The notes below the pieces were generated by a model, which was given only the letters and a program-made list of their open reading frames with translations, ran no database searches and was not told the origin of the DNA. 64,000 nucleotides of DNA, taken from the NCBI RefSeq assembly GCF_024643205.1, contig NZ_JAMKQJ010000008.1, positions 186,001 through 250,000 on the forward strand, written 5' to 3'. Source of the stretch: Parapedobacter tibetensis. GTDB lineage: Bacteria > Bacteroidota > Bacteroidia > Sphingobacteriales > Sphingobacteriaceae. Below are positions 8,533 through 16,367 of the stretch, piece after piece; position 1 is the stretch's first letter, and each line of letters begins with the position of its first letter. Both the position numbers and the translations under genes were made by a program.

Positions 8533-10164
8533 ATGAAAAGTTACATAAAGAAAGTATTGTACATCACCGCTGCCGGCGTACTGGCAAGTGGAATAAATGC
8601 CTGTACAAACTTGGATGAGTCCCTGTACAGCGAATTGAATAAAGATAGCTTCTACAGCTCAAAGCTTGAAGTAATGCAGGCTGCCCTCCGGCCCTTTACG
8701 CATATGCAGGCCTGGATGGCGCCAACGGGGGGAAATGGATATTATTATCATGCCGAACTCTCTTCCGATCAGCTGGCATGGCCTCAAAAGGGGCGGCATG
8801 GGTATGACGGCGGTGATCATTTCCGGCAACATTACCATACATGGACGGATAATGAAGGCCGGATGCGAACAGCTTGGACGCTGATATGGACAGGGATTGG
8901 CTATATCAATTCGGCAATAGCCGACTTGGCGGAAGTGGAGTACGCGTCGTTGGACATTAGTGATGCAGAGATGGCCGCCATATTGGCGGAACTACATGTA
9001 CTACGGGCCTTCCATTACATGAAAATCATGGAACTATGGGGGAATGTGCCGATTTCCACTGAGGTGGCATCCGAACCGACCAACCCGCCTACGCAACCCC
9101 GTGCAGAAGTCTTTGAATTCGTAAAATCGGAATTGGAAACTTATGTACCCCAATTATTGCCGTATGCTACGGAGTTGGTGGGGCGTGTATCAGCCACCGC
9201 TGGATATGCCATGTTGGCCGAACTATACCTCAATGCGGAGTACTTCATAGGTACACCGATGTGGGATGAGTGTATCGCAGCCTGTGATATGATTATCAGT
9301 GGAGAGGCTGGAGGACTGCAGGGGACCCCCCAGTTGGCCAGTAACCTGACAGAAACCTTTAGTAATACCAACAAAAATGCGTCTGAGTCCCTATTCCAAT
9401 TTGCGTATAGCCGACAGGGCGGTTTCGTTTTTGACTGGGGCGGTTTTTTCATGGGATATGATTACATGAGGGAGGTGTTGGACGTAGGGTATGGGGGATG
9501 GAATGCCTTCGTTGTTGTCCCTTCTGCTTTTGATGCCTATGCGGAGAACGATCTGCGCAAAGAAGAATGGTTCTTGTTTGGTTCACAATATAGATATGGA
9601 ACAACAACTCCGGTATTGGGTTCAGAGGAGTGGAGCGGCAAACCCATCGTGTTTGTCAATTCGATCCGCAGGGAGAGTGAGGGTGACCTCACCGGGCCCG
9701 GAAGTATGGCCGAAGGTGAGGAGAATAGTGGGGCCAGGTTCAATAAATACAAGAGCGGACGGCTAAATGATGTTAATTACCGAGAAAACCATTATATTCT
9801 CTATCGGCTCACGGAAATTTATTTCAACAAAGCCGAGGCCATCATGCGCAAGAACGGAGGCACAGCTACCCAAGAAGCTGTTGACTTGATTAATGCCAGC
9901 CGTGAACGGGCATTTAGTCTTGCCGACTGGCCAGCAGCACGGTACACCACAGCCACGTTGACTATGGATGAGCTGTTGGAAGAACGTGGCCGCGAGTTTA
10001 TTTTCGAAGGGAAGCGACGTACGGACCTTATCCGGTTTGGCAAATTCATCAACGGTACATGGTGGGATCATGAGCCTACCAACGACCCGAATAAGGAGCT
10101 ATATCCGATACCACATACACAGATTGCTATTAACCCTAATCTTACTCAAAATCCGGGGTATTGA
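8533..10164 (+). CDS. SusD/RagB-family nutrient-binding lipoprotein
   Basis: Surface-exposed lid lipoprotein that captures the ligand for the adjacent SusC channel. The ATG at 8533 gives 543 residues: MKSYIKKVLYITAAGVLASG followed by a lipobox-like INAC, so Cys after the signal should be lipidated. The SusD-like N-terminal region (NLDESLYSELNKDSFYSSKL) and the helical core with ALHVLRAFHYMKIMELWGN-type sequence (about 155-175) are present, as is the C-terminal SusD domain with LTEIYFNKAEAIMRKNGG and EERGREFIFEGKRRTDLIRF. It is spaced 12 nt from susC, so co-transcription is expected. A GC-rich hairpin follows directly after the stop. Confidence 0.95.
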   Translation: MKSYIKKVLYITAAGVLASGINACTNLDESLYSELNKDSFYSSKLEVMQAALRPFTHMQAWMAPTGGNGYYYHAELSSDQLAWPQKGRHGYDGGDHFRQHYHTWTDNEGRMRTAWTLIWTGIGYINSAIADLAEVEYASLDISDAEMAAILAELHVLRAFHYMKIMELWGNVPISTEVASEPTNPPTQPRAEVFEFVKSELETYVPQLLPYATELVGRVSATAGYAMLAELYLNAEYFIGTPMWDECIAACDMIISGEAGGLQGTPQLASNLTETFSNTNKNASESLFQFAYSRQGGFVFDWGGFFMGYDYMREVLDVGYGGWNAFVVVPSAFDAYAENDLRKEEWFLFGSQYRYGTTTPVLGSEEWSGKPIVFVNSIRRESEGDLTGPGSMAEGEENSGARFNKYKSGRLNDVNYRENHYILYRLTEIYFNKAEAIMRKNGGTATQEAVDLINASRERAFSLADWPAARYTTATLTMDELLEERGREFIFEGKRRTDLIRFGKFINGTWWDHEPTNDPNKELYPIPHTQIAINPNLTQNPGY

Positions 10165-10171
10165 TATTTCA

Positions 10172-10208
10172 TGCCGGCAGGGATATGCCTGCCGGCAATT
10201 ATTTGTAT
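10172..10208 (+). terminator. Hairpin after susD, possible intra-operon attenuator
   Basis: TGCCGGCAGG (10172-10181) and CCTGCCGGCA (10188-10197) form a perfect 10-bp GC-rich stem with a 6-nt loop. The following AATTATTTGTAT is only moderately T-rich. It sits 7 nt after the susD stop and before the oxidoreductase gene, so it may reduce read-through or protect the susCD mRNA 3' end. Confidence 0.55.
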
Positions 10209-10244
10209 ATTAGCACTGTAAAATGAATCAACATATAAACAGCA

Positions 10245-11684
10245 ATGAAGGATAATAAAAACAAAATTGGATCGTCCCGTAGGGAATTTATCAAAACCGG
10301 TGCCGCAGCGGCAGCTGGTTTTATGGTTGTACCACGGCATGTATTGGGTGGTGCGGGCTTTATTGCCCCTAGCGACAAATTGGTTGTCGCGGGTATCGGC
10401 GTGGGAGGCAAAGGTGAATCCGACCTTAGAAGCTTCTATGATAGTGGCAAGGCGGAGATTGCTTATCTATGTGATGTAGACGATCGCCGTGCGGCAGGTT
10501 CAGTAAAACGTTTCCCCAAAGCAAAATATTACAAAGATTTTAGGGAAATGTTGGATAAGGAACACAAGCATATCGATGCCGTGTCTGTCTCGGGGCCCGA
10601 CCACAACCATGCCATCCATGCACTTCCTGCCATGCAGCTGGGCAAGCATGTATATGTGCAAAAACCATTGACCCATGATGTGTATGAAGCGCGTGTACTC
10701 ACAGAGGCAGCCAAAAAATATAAAGTAATAACCCAAATGGGCAATCAAGGGGCATCAGGAGATGGTGTACGCATCTTACGCGAGTGGTTTGATGCAGGCC
10801 TGATTGGCGATGTGCATACCATTTACACTTGGACGAATAGGCCGGTGTGGCCACAGGGAATCCAATGGCCCGAACAAAAAGCCGATATCCCGAAAGAGTT
10901 GGATTGGGACCTTTGGTTGGGCACAGCTCCTTATAAGGATTATGTCGATAAACTGGTGCCTTTCAACTGGCGTGGATGGTGGGATTATGGTACGGGTGCC
11001 CTTGGTGATATGGGGTGCCACATCATGGAAGCACCGTTCAGTATATTGGGACTCCAATACGTGAAGGATGTGCAGGCCAGTGTAGGTTCGGTATATGTTG
11101 ATGAATTCAAACGCGGGTATTTCCCGGAAAGCTGTCCCCCTTCGAGCTATGCCGTGCTGACTTTCCCGAAATCTGCCAAAACCAGTGGCGACGTAACCAT
11201 CCATTGGATGGATGGTGGGATTCAGCCCCAACGACCTGAGGAATTAGGCCCCAATGAGATGTTTGGCGATGGCGGTAATGGTATTCTCTTCATTGGCTCG
11301 AAAGGTAAGATGATGGCAGATACGTATGCTGAAAATCCTCGGTTGTTGCCTACCTCTTTGACCGAACAGCATAAGCTACCTGTGAAATACGAGCGTGTAC
11401 CCAGTAGTGCATCGGGGCACTATGCCCAATGGGTAGAGGCTTGTATCGCCGGGTATGGCAATAAGGAAGTAAGTGCCCCTTTTGAAATATCAGGCCCATT
11501 GACAGAGGCCTTGTTGATGGCCAATCTGGCCATTCGTGGCTCAGATCTACGCATCGAAAACAATTATCCGGGCAGAAACCTCAAGTTGATTTGGGATAAC
11601 GACAACATGAAAGTGACTAACTTTGATGAGGTCAATCAATTTGTCAAACGGCAGTACCGCCAGGGATGGGAATTAGCGGTATAA
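10245..11684 (+). CDS. Tat-exported Gfo/Idh/MocA-family oxidoreductase
   Basis: NAD(P)-dependent sugar or inositol dehydrogenase/glycosidase-like enzyme exported to the periplasm in folded form. The 479-residue protein begins with a twin-arginine signal: SSRREFIKTG at residues 10-19, then a hydrophobic alanine-rich stretch. The Rossmann nucleotide site is VVAGIGVGGKG (about 46-56). The family EKP motif appears as VQKPLTHDVYEA, with Gln in place of Glu. The C-terminal domain has the GHYAQWVEACIAG and LMANLAIRG signatures seen in secreted Bacteroidota members. It is the third gene after susC/susD and a terminator follows it, so it closes the locus and probably processes the imported glycan. Specific substrate unknown. 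Confidence 0.92.
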   Translation: MKDNKNKIGSSRREFIKTGAAAAAGFMVVPRHVLGGAGFIAPSDKLVVAGIGVGGKGESDLRSFYDSGKAEIAYLCDVDDRRAAGSVKRFPKAKYYKDFREMLDKEHKHIDAVSVSGPDHNHAIHALPAMQLGKHVYVQKPLTHDVYEARVLTEAAKKYKVITQMGNQGASGDGVRILREWFDAGLIGDVHTIYTWTNRPVWPQGIQWPEQKADIPKELDWDLWLGTAPYKDYVDKLVPFNWRGWWDYGTGALGDMGCHIMEAPFSILGLQYVKDVQASVGSVYVDEFKRGYFPESCPPSSYAVLTFPKSAKTSGDVTIHWMDGGIQPQRPEELGPNEMFGDGGNGILFIGSKGKMMADTYAENPRLLPTSLTEQHKLPVKYERVPSSASGHYAQWVEACIAGYGNKEVSAPFEISGPLTEALLMANLAIRGSDLRIENNYPGRNLKLIWDNDNMKVTNFDEVNQFVKRQYRQGWELAV

Positions 11685-11714
11685 ACATCATTCCTGTTGA
11701 TTAAATAAAGAGAG

Positions 11715-11749
11715 TCAGGGCATTTCGAAAGGGATGCCCTGATTTTTTT
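11715..11749 (+). terminator. Rho-independent terminator of the first susCD locus
   Basis: TCAGGGCAT (11715-11723) pairs perfectly with ATGCCCTGA (11734-11742) around a 10-nt loop, and is followed at once by seven T. It lies 30 nt after the oxidoreductase stop. Confidence 0.9.
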
Positions 11750-11893
11750 ATGATTACGCGATACCATTGTGAATCAAACGGCACGGTACATGAAGATGCC
11801 AAAAAAACACCCAGCCAACCAAGTATTACCGATGACCCGGTAGCCGTCTCCTATGCCAATACAATTGATCGTCAACGAGGAAAATTAATATTA

Positions 11894-11931
11894 AATAATT
11901 TAGACTTATTATAAATAAGTATATATATTTG
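11894..11931 (+). promoter_or_regulatory. Promoter and possible operator of the DUF4198/TonB receptor pair
   Basis: TATATTTG at 11924-11931 matches the Bacteroidota -7 box TAnnTTTG exactly and lies 21 nt before the ATG at 11953. About 20 nt further upstream, TTTAG stands where the -33 TTG is expected, an imperfect match. AATAA (11894-11898) and TTATT (11906-11910) make an AT-rich inverted repeat with a 7-nt spacer across that -33 region. A metal-responsive repressor such as Fur would be a natural candidate, but this is inference. Confidence 0.5.
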
Positions 11932-11952
11932 CCTCACTTAATCTTAAATATC

Positions 11953-12657
11953 ATGAATACATTCAAAACGATCGTAATGCTTGTGCTGTTTGCATCGCAG
12001 GCGACTCAATTATCAGCACATGCACTCTGGATAGAGACAGCGGCCTTTGGAAAGCGTGGGGTGCAGCAGCATGTCAAGGTTTACTATGGAGAACCCGGAG
12101 ATGAAAAGCCAGATAAAGTGGCTGATTGGTGGTCTGATGTGAGTACGTTTACCCTATGGTTGCATCTTCCCAATGGAAGCAAGCAGGCATTGCCGGTGAA
12201 TGCTGCCGATGACCATTTTACGGCAACATTTACCCCTGAGACAGATGGAGCCTATACATTGACTATTGCTCATAAGGTCAAGGATTTGGTGGATGAGACC
12301 CAATACCAGTTCAATAGTACGGCAGTTGTGCAAATAGGCAAGCCTATCCAGACTTCGGTGCCCATTGTTGATGGAGAACTACATGTGCTGCAAGAGCGCA
12401 CAAGTGAGTTAAAGCGCAATAAGCCCATCGGAAATTTGGTGCTGTTCGGGCAAAAGCCATTGCCGGAGGTTCAGGTCGAAGTGTTCGCACCAAGTAGGTG
12501 GAGCCAGCATGCCGAAACCGATGAATTTGGAAAGGCTGGATTTGTTCCGGAATGGAAAGGGCGATATCTTATAGAGGTCATTCATACCGAACAAGTAAAG
12601 ACTGATAACTATAAGCAAATTGTACGGATTGCAGCCACATGTTTGCGTGTTCACTAA
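11953..12657 (+). CDS. DUF4198-like periplasmic metal-associated protein
   Basis: Secreted protein of 234 residues resembling DUF4198/NikM-like proteins that accompany metal or siderophore uptake systems. The ATG at 11953 is chosen because the signal peptide MNTFKTIVMLVLFASQATQL follows; a TTG eight codons upstream is unlikely. Cleavage near LSA leaves HALWIETAAF at the mature N-terminus; the His directly after the cleavage site is the hallmark that binds metal in this family. The rest is Ig-like beta domains with WLHLPNGSKQALPV and TLTIAHKVKDL. The TonB receptor gene begins 54 nt later, so the two likely form an operon. Function in metal handling is inferred from family and context. Confidence 0.75.
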   Translation: MNTFKTIVMLVLFASQATQLSAHALWIETAAFGKRGVQQHVKVYYGEPGDEKPDKVADWWSDVSTFTLWLHLPNGSKQALPVNAADDHFTATFTPETDGAYTLTIAHKVKDLVDETQYQFNSTAVVQIGKPIQTSVPIVDGELHVLQERTSELKRNKPIGNLVLFGQKPLPEVQVEVFAPSRWSQHAETDEFGKAGFVPEWKGRYLIEVIHTEQVKTDNYKQIVRIAATCLRVH

Positions 12658-12711
12658 TAATAAATCCTTAAGGATAAAAGTTAAACAAACTCCAAATCTT
12701 TGAACAACTAA

Positions 12712-15120
12712 ATGAGAATATCAATTATACTATTTTGCGAAGTGCTGTTATTAGGCCTGATGGGTTATGCAACGGCGAAGAGCCAACCTCAAACCGTAGT
12801 CAGTGGATATATTACTACAACAGATGAAATACCCGTCGAGCAGATGTCCGTGAAAGTAAAAGGAACATCGATAGGCAATAAAACAGATCAAAGGGGCTTT
12901 TACGAGCTGGTACTCCGCAGAGGAGGACAATATACAATCCAAGTTAGTGGAGTAGGCATTATGCCGCAGGAAAAAGTGATTCTAGTTTCCGAAGGCGTCA
13001 GTCAAAGCGTGAATTTCGTGGTATCCCTGACCAACCAGCAACTCGATGAAGTGCTGGTATCGGCCAATAAGGCCCGTTACAAGGTGGATACACTATCATC
13101 TAGCCTTCGGTTGGATATCCCCTTACTGGAAATCCCACAAAATATCCAAGTGGTAACGGCCAAGGCCATGGAAGACCAACAAATTATCAGCATGAGTGAT
13201 GGCCTGGTGCGCAACGTCAGTGGAGCCTTGAAGTTGGAGCACTGGGATGAGCTTTATGCCCGGATCAACATGCGTGGATCGCGGGCTTCGGCCTTCCGCA
13301 ATGGCATGAACGTGACCTCGCAATGGGGCCCGCTCGATGAAGACATGAGCATGGTAGAAAACATTGAGTTTGTCAAAGGTCCAGCTGGATTCATGATGTC
13401 AAATGGTGAGCCCAGCGGCATATATAACGTCGTAACTAAGAAACCTACAGGACAGACAAAAGGCGAAGCCAACATTACAATGGGAAGCTTTGATTTATAT
13501 CGAGCAACATTGGACCTCGATGGAAAACTGGCATCTTCCGGAAAATTGCTTTATCGCTTCAATGTGATGGGACAACGCAAAAATTCGTTCAGAAATAACC
13601 AGTTTAATCACCGTTATAGCATTTCGCCGGCCATTCGCTATTTGATAGATGACCAAACAGTGCTCACGGCGGAATATAACTACCAGCATGCACGAATGGC
13701 TAACGTAGGATCTTCCTATACGTTCGCGCAAGATGGGTATGGCTCCTTGCCACGTGATTTTACATGGTCAGTACCTCAATTGGAGCCCACAGTAATCAAA
13801 GACCATAGCCTATTCCTCCATGTAGAACATCAATTCAATGACGACTGGAAACTAACAACACAGGCAGCGTATTTCAATTATGACCAGGTGGGTAGTTCAT
13901 TCTGGATCAATGCCTATGATATAGGTGGCGGACAACGATCGGCCATCGACGACGAAGGGAACATCATACGCAATGTGAGCATTTGGGATGCCGTAAACGA
14001 GTCGACCTTCGGACAGGCTTACCTCAATGGAACGGCATACACTGGACTAGTGAGACACCGGATAATGGGAGGTATTGACCTAGGGACGAAGGACTATGCT
14101 GCCGATTGGTCACAAGGGCATGCACTGGATACGGTGGGTGGATTTTTCAATATTTATGCGCCACATTACACCCTACCTGCCAATGGCCTCCCGAATTTCG
14201 ATCGCTCGATAGCGATACGTGAACGTGCTACAGTGAGTACGCTTACCCAGTCCTATGTTGGCGTATATGTACAGGATGAACTGGGATTTTGGGAGGACCG
14301 TATACGGCTCACGCTGGCTGGAAGGTATACCTACGTGCGTCAATCCAGGTATGGTACGGCCATGGATGGTAACCGTTTTACACCCCGTGTGGGCATCAGC
14401 GTATCGATAGATGAACGCACTGCGGTATATGGCTTGTTTGACCAAACCTTCGTGCCTCAAACAGGCCTGCTGCGTGGCGAAGACTTGCCCAAACCGATTA
14501 CGGGCAACAATATCGAGTTTGGAGCCAAACGCAATTGGAACGATGGCAAGTGGAGTAGCGGCCTATCGGTATACCGTATATTGAAAAACAACCAATTGGT
14601 GACCGACCGCGATACCAGCGGAGGTAATAGCAATTTCATCTATTCATTGCAGTTGGGACGGACACGTACGCAAGGCGTAGAAGTTGATCTGAAAGGCGAA
14701 ATCGTTGAGGGGTTCAATATCATCCTGAACTATGCCTACACGGATGCGCAGGTGAGTAAAAACCCTTATCCTGATCAGGTTGGAAATGTGGTGCCCGGAT
14801 ATGCCACACATGTAGGTAATGGCTGGCTGAGCTATCGTATGCAGCGTGGTCCGTTGAAGGGGGTAGGCCTGTCGGGCGGATTCTCTTATCAAAAGGATCG
14901 AAAGACCTGGGGTTGGGATACTGAAAATGAGAAAAACCTTCCCGATTATTTCCGGTTGGATGGAGGTGTTTCCTGGCAGAATAAGCGGGTAATCCTTGCC
15001 GCCAACGTATTCAATATCTTGAATGAATACCTCTATTCTGGATCGCCTTACAGCGATTTTTATTATTGGCAATCGGAGCCACCACGCAATTTCAGAGTGA
15101 GCTTAGGTTATCGGTTTTAA
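12712..15120 (+). CDS. TonB-dependent siderophore-type receptor
   Basis: Outer-membrane receptor of the FhuA/FecA/FpvA class, probably importing ferric siderophores or another metal chelate. The 802-residue protein has a signal peptide (MRISIILFCEVLLLGLMGYA), a carboxypeptidase-regulatory-like domain (VVSGYITTTDEIPVEQMSVK), a TonB-box region LDEVLVSANKARY, and a plug with LEIPQNIQVVTAKAMEDQQI, INMRGSRASAFRNGM and EFVKGPAGFMMSNGEPSGIY. These match siderophore receptors and not SusC. The barrel ends NFRVSLGYRF with the terminal Phe needed for assembly. The last 60 bp are duplicated just downstream around an N (15149), an assembly artefact; the first copy carries the intact 3' end and stop. Confidence 0.93.
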   Translation: MRISIILFCEVLLLGLMGYATAKSQPQTVVSGYITTTDEIPVEQMSVKVKGTSIGNKTDQRGFYELVLRRGGQYTIQVSGVGIMPQEKVILVSEGVSQSVNFVVSLTNQQLDEVLVSANKARYKVDTLSSSLRLDIPLLEIPQNIQVVTAKAMEDQQIISMSDGLVRNVSGALKLEHWDELYARINMRGSRASAFRNGMNVTSQWGPLDEDMSMVENIEFVKGPAGFMMSNGEPSGIYNVVTKKPTGQTKGEANITMGSFDLYRATLDLDGKLASSGKLLYRFNVMGQRKNSFRNNQFNHRYSISPAIRYLIDDQTVLTAEYNYQHARMANVGSSYTFAQDGYGSLPRDFTWSVPQLEPTVIKDHSLFLHVEHQFNDDWKLTTQAAYFNYDQVGSSFWINAYDIGGGQRSAIDDEGNIIRNVSIWDAVNESTFGQAYLNGTAYTGLVRHRIMGGIDLGTKDYAADWSQGHALDTVGGFFNIYAPHYTLPANGLPNFDRSIAIRERATVSTLTQSYVGVYVQDELGFWEDRIRLTLAGRYTYVRQSRYGTAMDGNRFTPRVGISVSIDERTAVYGLFDQTFVPQTGLLRGEDLPKPITGNNIEFGAKRNWNDGKWSSGLSVYRILKNNQLVTDRDTSGGNSNFIYSLQLGRTRTQGVEVDLKGEIVEGFNIILNYAYTDAQVSKNPYPDQVGNVVPGYATHVGNGWLSYRMQRGPLKGVGLSGGFSYQKDRKTWGWDTENEKNLPDYFRLDGGVSWQNKRVILAANVFNILNEYLYSGSPYSDFYYWQSEPPRNFRVSLGYRF

Positions 15121-15220
15121 TAGAAGCGTGGGGGGGTGGGAGGGGGCANTATTATTGGCAATCGGAGCCACCACGCAATTTCAGAGTGAGCTTAGGTTAT
15201 CGGTTTTAATAGAAGCGTGG
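15061..15220. repeat. 71-bp exact duplication around a single N (scaffold join)
   Basis: Positions 15061-15131 are repeated at 15150-15220. Between them are 17 G-rich bases (15132-15148) that match neither copy's continuation and one N at 15149. The repeat contains the 3' end of the TonB receptor gene. The pattern is that of two contigs whose overlapping ends were not merged, with a poor-quality tail on the left contig where sequencing met the strong hairpin that follows. It should be collapsed to one copy. Confidence 0.9.
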
Positions 15221-15251
15221 CGTTTTCCACGACGGAAAACGCCACGCTTCT
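15211..15251. terminator. Bidirectional hairpin terminator between convergent genes
   Basis: An 18-bp perfect stem (15211-15228 with 15234-15251) and 5-nt loop stand between the plus-strand TonB receptor and the minus-strand nrdF, 3 nt from the nrdF stop. T-tracts are weak on both sides, but stem stability and location fit a shared terminator. Confidence 0.75.
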
Positions 15252-15254
15252 CAT

Positions 15255-16238
15255 TTAAAGAACCATGCTGGTATCCATCACAAAATCCTCATCCCTCAGG
15301 TGTACAATTCCAGTAGACTTCTCATAGTTGGTTGATTTCTTGGAAAAGAAATCATGTTGTGTTGTTTCTACGTTAAGACCATTCAATACAATGGGATTTA
15401 CATTCTTGACTTCAAAGATCGGTTCGAAACCAAGATTCATTAAGGCTTTGTTGGCATTATACCGTACATATTCCTTCACTTCAGAAGTAAGCCCCACATC
15501 CGTGTATATCTCCTCCGTATATTTCAATTCATTTTCGTATAATTCATTGAGCAATGCAAGGAGTTTTTCTTTGCTTTTCTCGGGTTTCTGTAATTTTTTG
15601 TAAACATTTTGGGCCAATAATCCTACAAACACACCGTGGATGGATTCATCGGCTACGATTTTCTTGATGATATCGGCACTGGCCACCATGTGTCCCTGTC
15701 CACACAACCATAAAGGGATGAAAAAGCCACTGTAAAATAAGAATGATTCCAAAAGCACCGAGGCGGCCAAAGCCATGAAAAGCTCTTCCTTACTGATGTT
15801 GGCCTTATCGATGGCACGGTAATATTTGTCGATGGTGGATGCCTTGAATTGCAAGTATTTGTTTTGTTGAACCCAAGCAAAAATATCATCGATGTCTTGG
15901 GTTGTGGCCACCGTCGTGAAAATGGTAGAATATGACTTAGCATGTATGGCTTCCATCATGCACATATAAGAAAGTACCGCCTTATTCTGCAGGGAATCGA
16001 TGTGGTCGATAATTTTGGGCATCCCGGTATGGCTTTGCAGGGTATCAAGCAAGGTAAGCCCACCCAACGCCTTTTTATAGCATTCGCGCATCTCCGGGGA
16101 GAGGGCTTTCCAACTATCTATATCCTTGGAGGGGATGTATTCGGTATCAATCCAAAACTGCTTGATATTTTGTTCCCAAAACATCAAAGCATAATCGTTA
16201 TCCGGGGTGTTCCAGTTTACTGCACTATATTGCTTCAT
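15255..16238 (-). CDS. nrdF: Class Ib ribonucleotide reductase, radical-generating subunit NrdF
   Basis: Builds the diferric or dimanganese tyrosyl radical that NrdE needs to reduce ribonucleoside diphosphates. The 327-residue length is normal. All metal ligands can be placed: Asp65 (LTLLDTLQSH), Glu96 and His99 (MMEAIHAKSY), Glu164 (VLLESFLFY), Glu198 and His201 (VADESIHGVF). The radical Tyr is Tyr103 in HAKSYS. The C-terminal tail ends VHLRDEDFVMDTSMVL, the acidic tail expected to dock on NrdE. It is the last gene of nrdHIEF but is set 129 nt from nrdE by a spacer with a long hairpin. NrdI upstream points to a manganese-capable class Ib enzyme. Confidence 0.97.
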   Translation of the reverse strand: MKQYSAVNWNTPDNDYALMFWEQNIKQFWIDTEYIPSKDIDSWKALSPEMRECYKKALGGLTLLDTLQSHTGMPKIIDHIDSLQNKAVLSYMCMMEAIHAKSYSTIFTTVATTQDIDDIFAWVQQNKYLQFKASTIDKYYRAIDKANISKEELFMALAASVLLESFLFYSGFFIPLWLCGQGHMVASADIIKKIVADESIHGVFVGLLAQNVYKKLQKPEKSKEKLLALLNELYENELKYTEEIYTDVGLTSEVKEYVRYNANKALMNLGFEPIFEVKNVNPIVLNGLNVETTQHDFFSKKSTNYEKSTGIVHLRDEDFVMDTSMVL

Positions 16239-16282
16239 TGTCCACTAAGATTAAATGGTATTTACTATGTTCTTTTAGACAA

Positions 16283-16327
16283 GAATACGAAGCGATTCTT
16301 GGTATCCCAAGTATGCGCTTCGCATTC
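16283..16327 (-). other. Hairpin in the nrdE-nrdF spacer
   Basis: GAATACGAAGCG (16283-16294) pairs with CGCTTCGCATTC (16316-16327) with one mismatch, and an inner CTTGG/CCAAG helix extends it. The element lies in the only long gap of the nrd operon and has no T-run, so it is more likely an mRNA-stability or processing site than a terminator. Confidence 0.55.
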
Positions 16328-16367
16328 GCATCTCGTATGCTAACCTAATTGCTGGCAGCTGACTTTT

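Noticed and set aside
15128..15316. Frame spanning the N at 15149
   Set aside because: It reads through a scaffold join and into the nrdF 3' end in antisense; it is an artefact.
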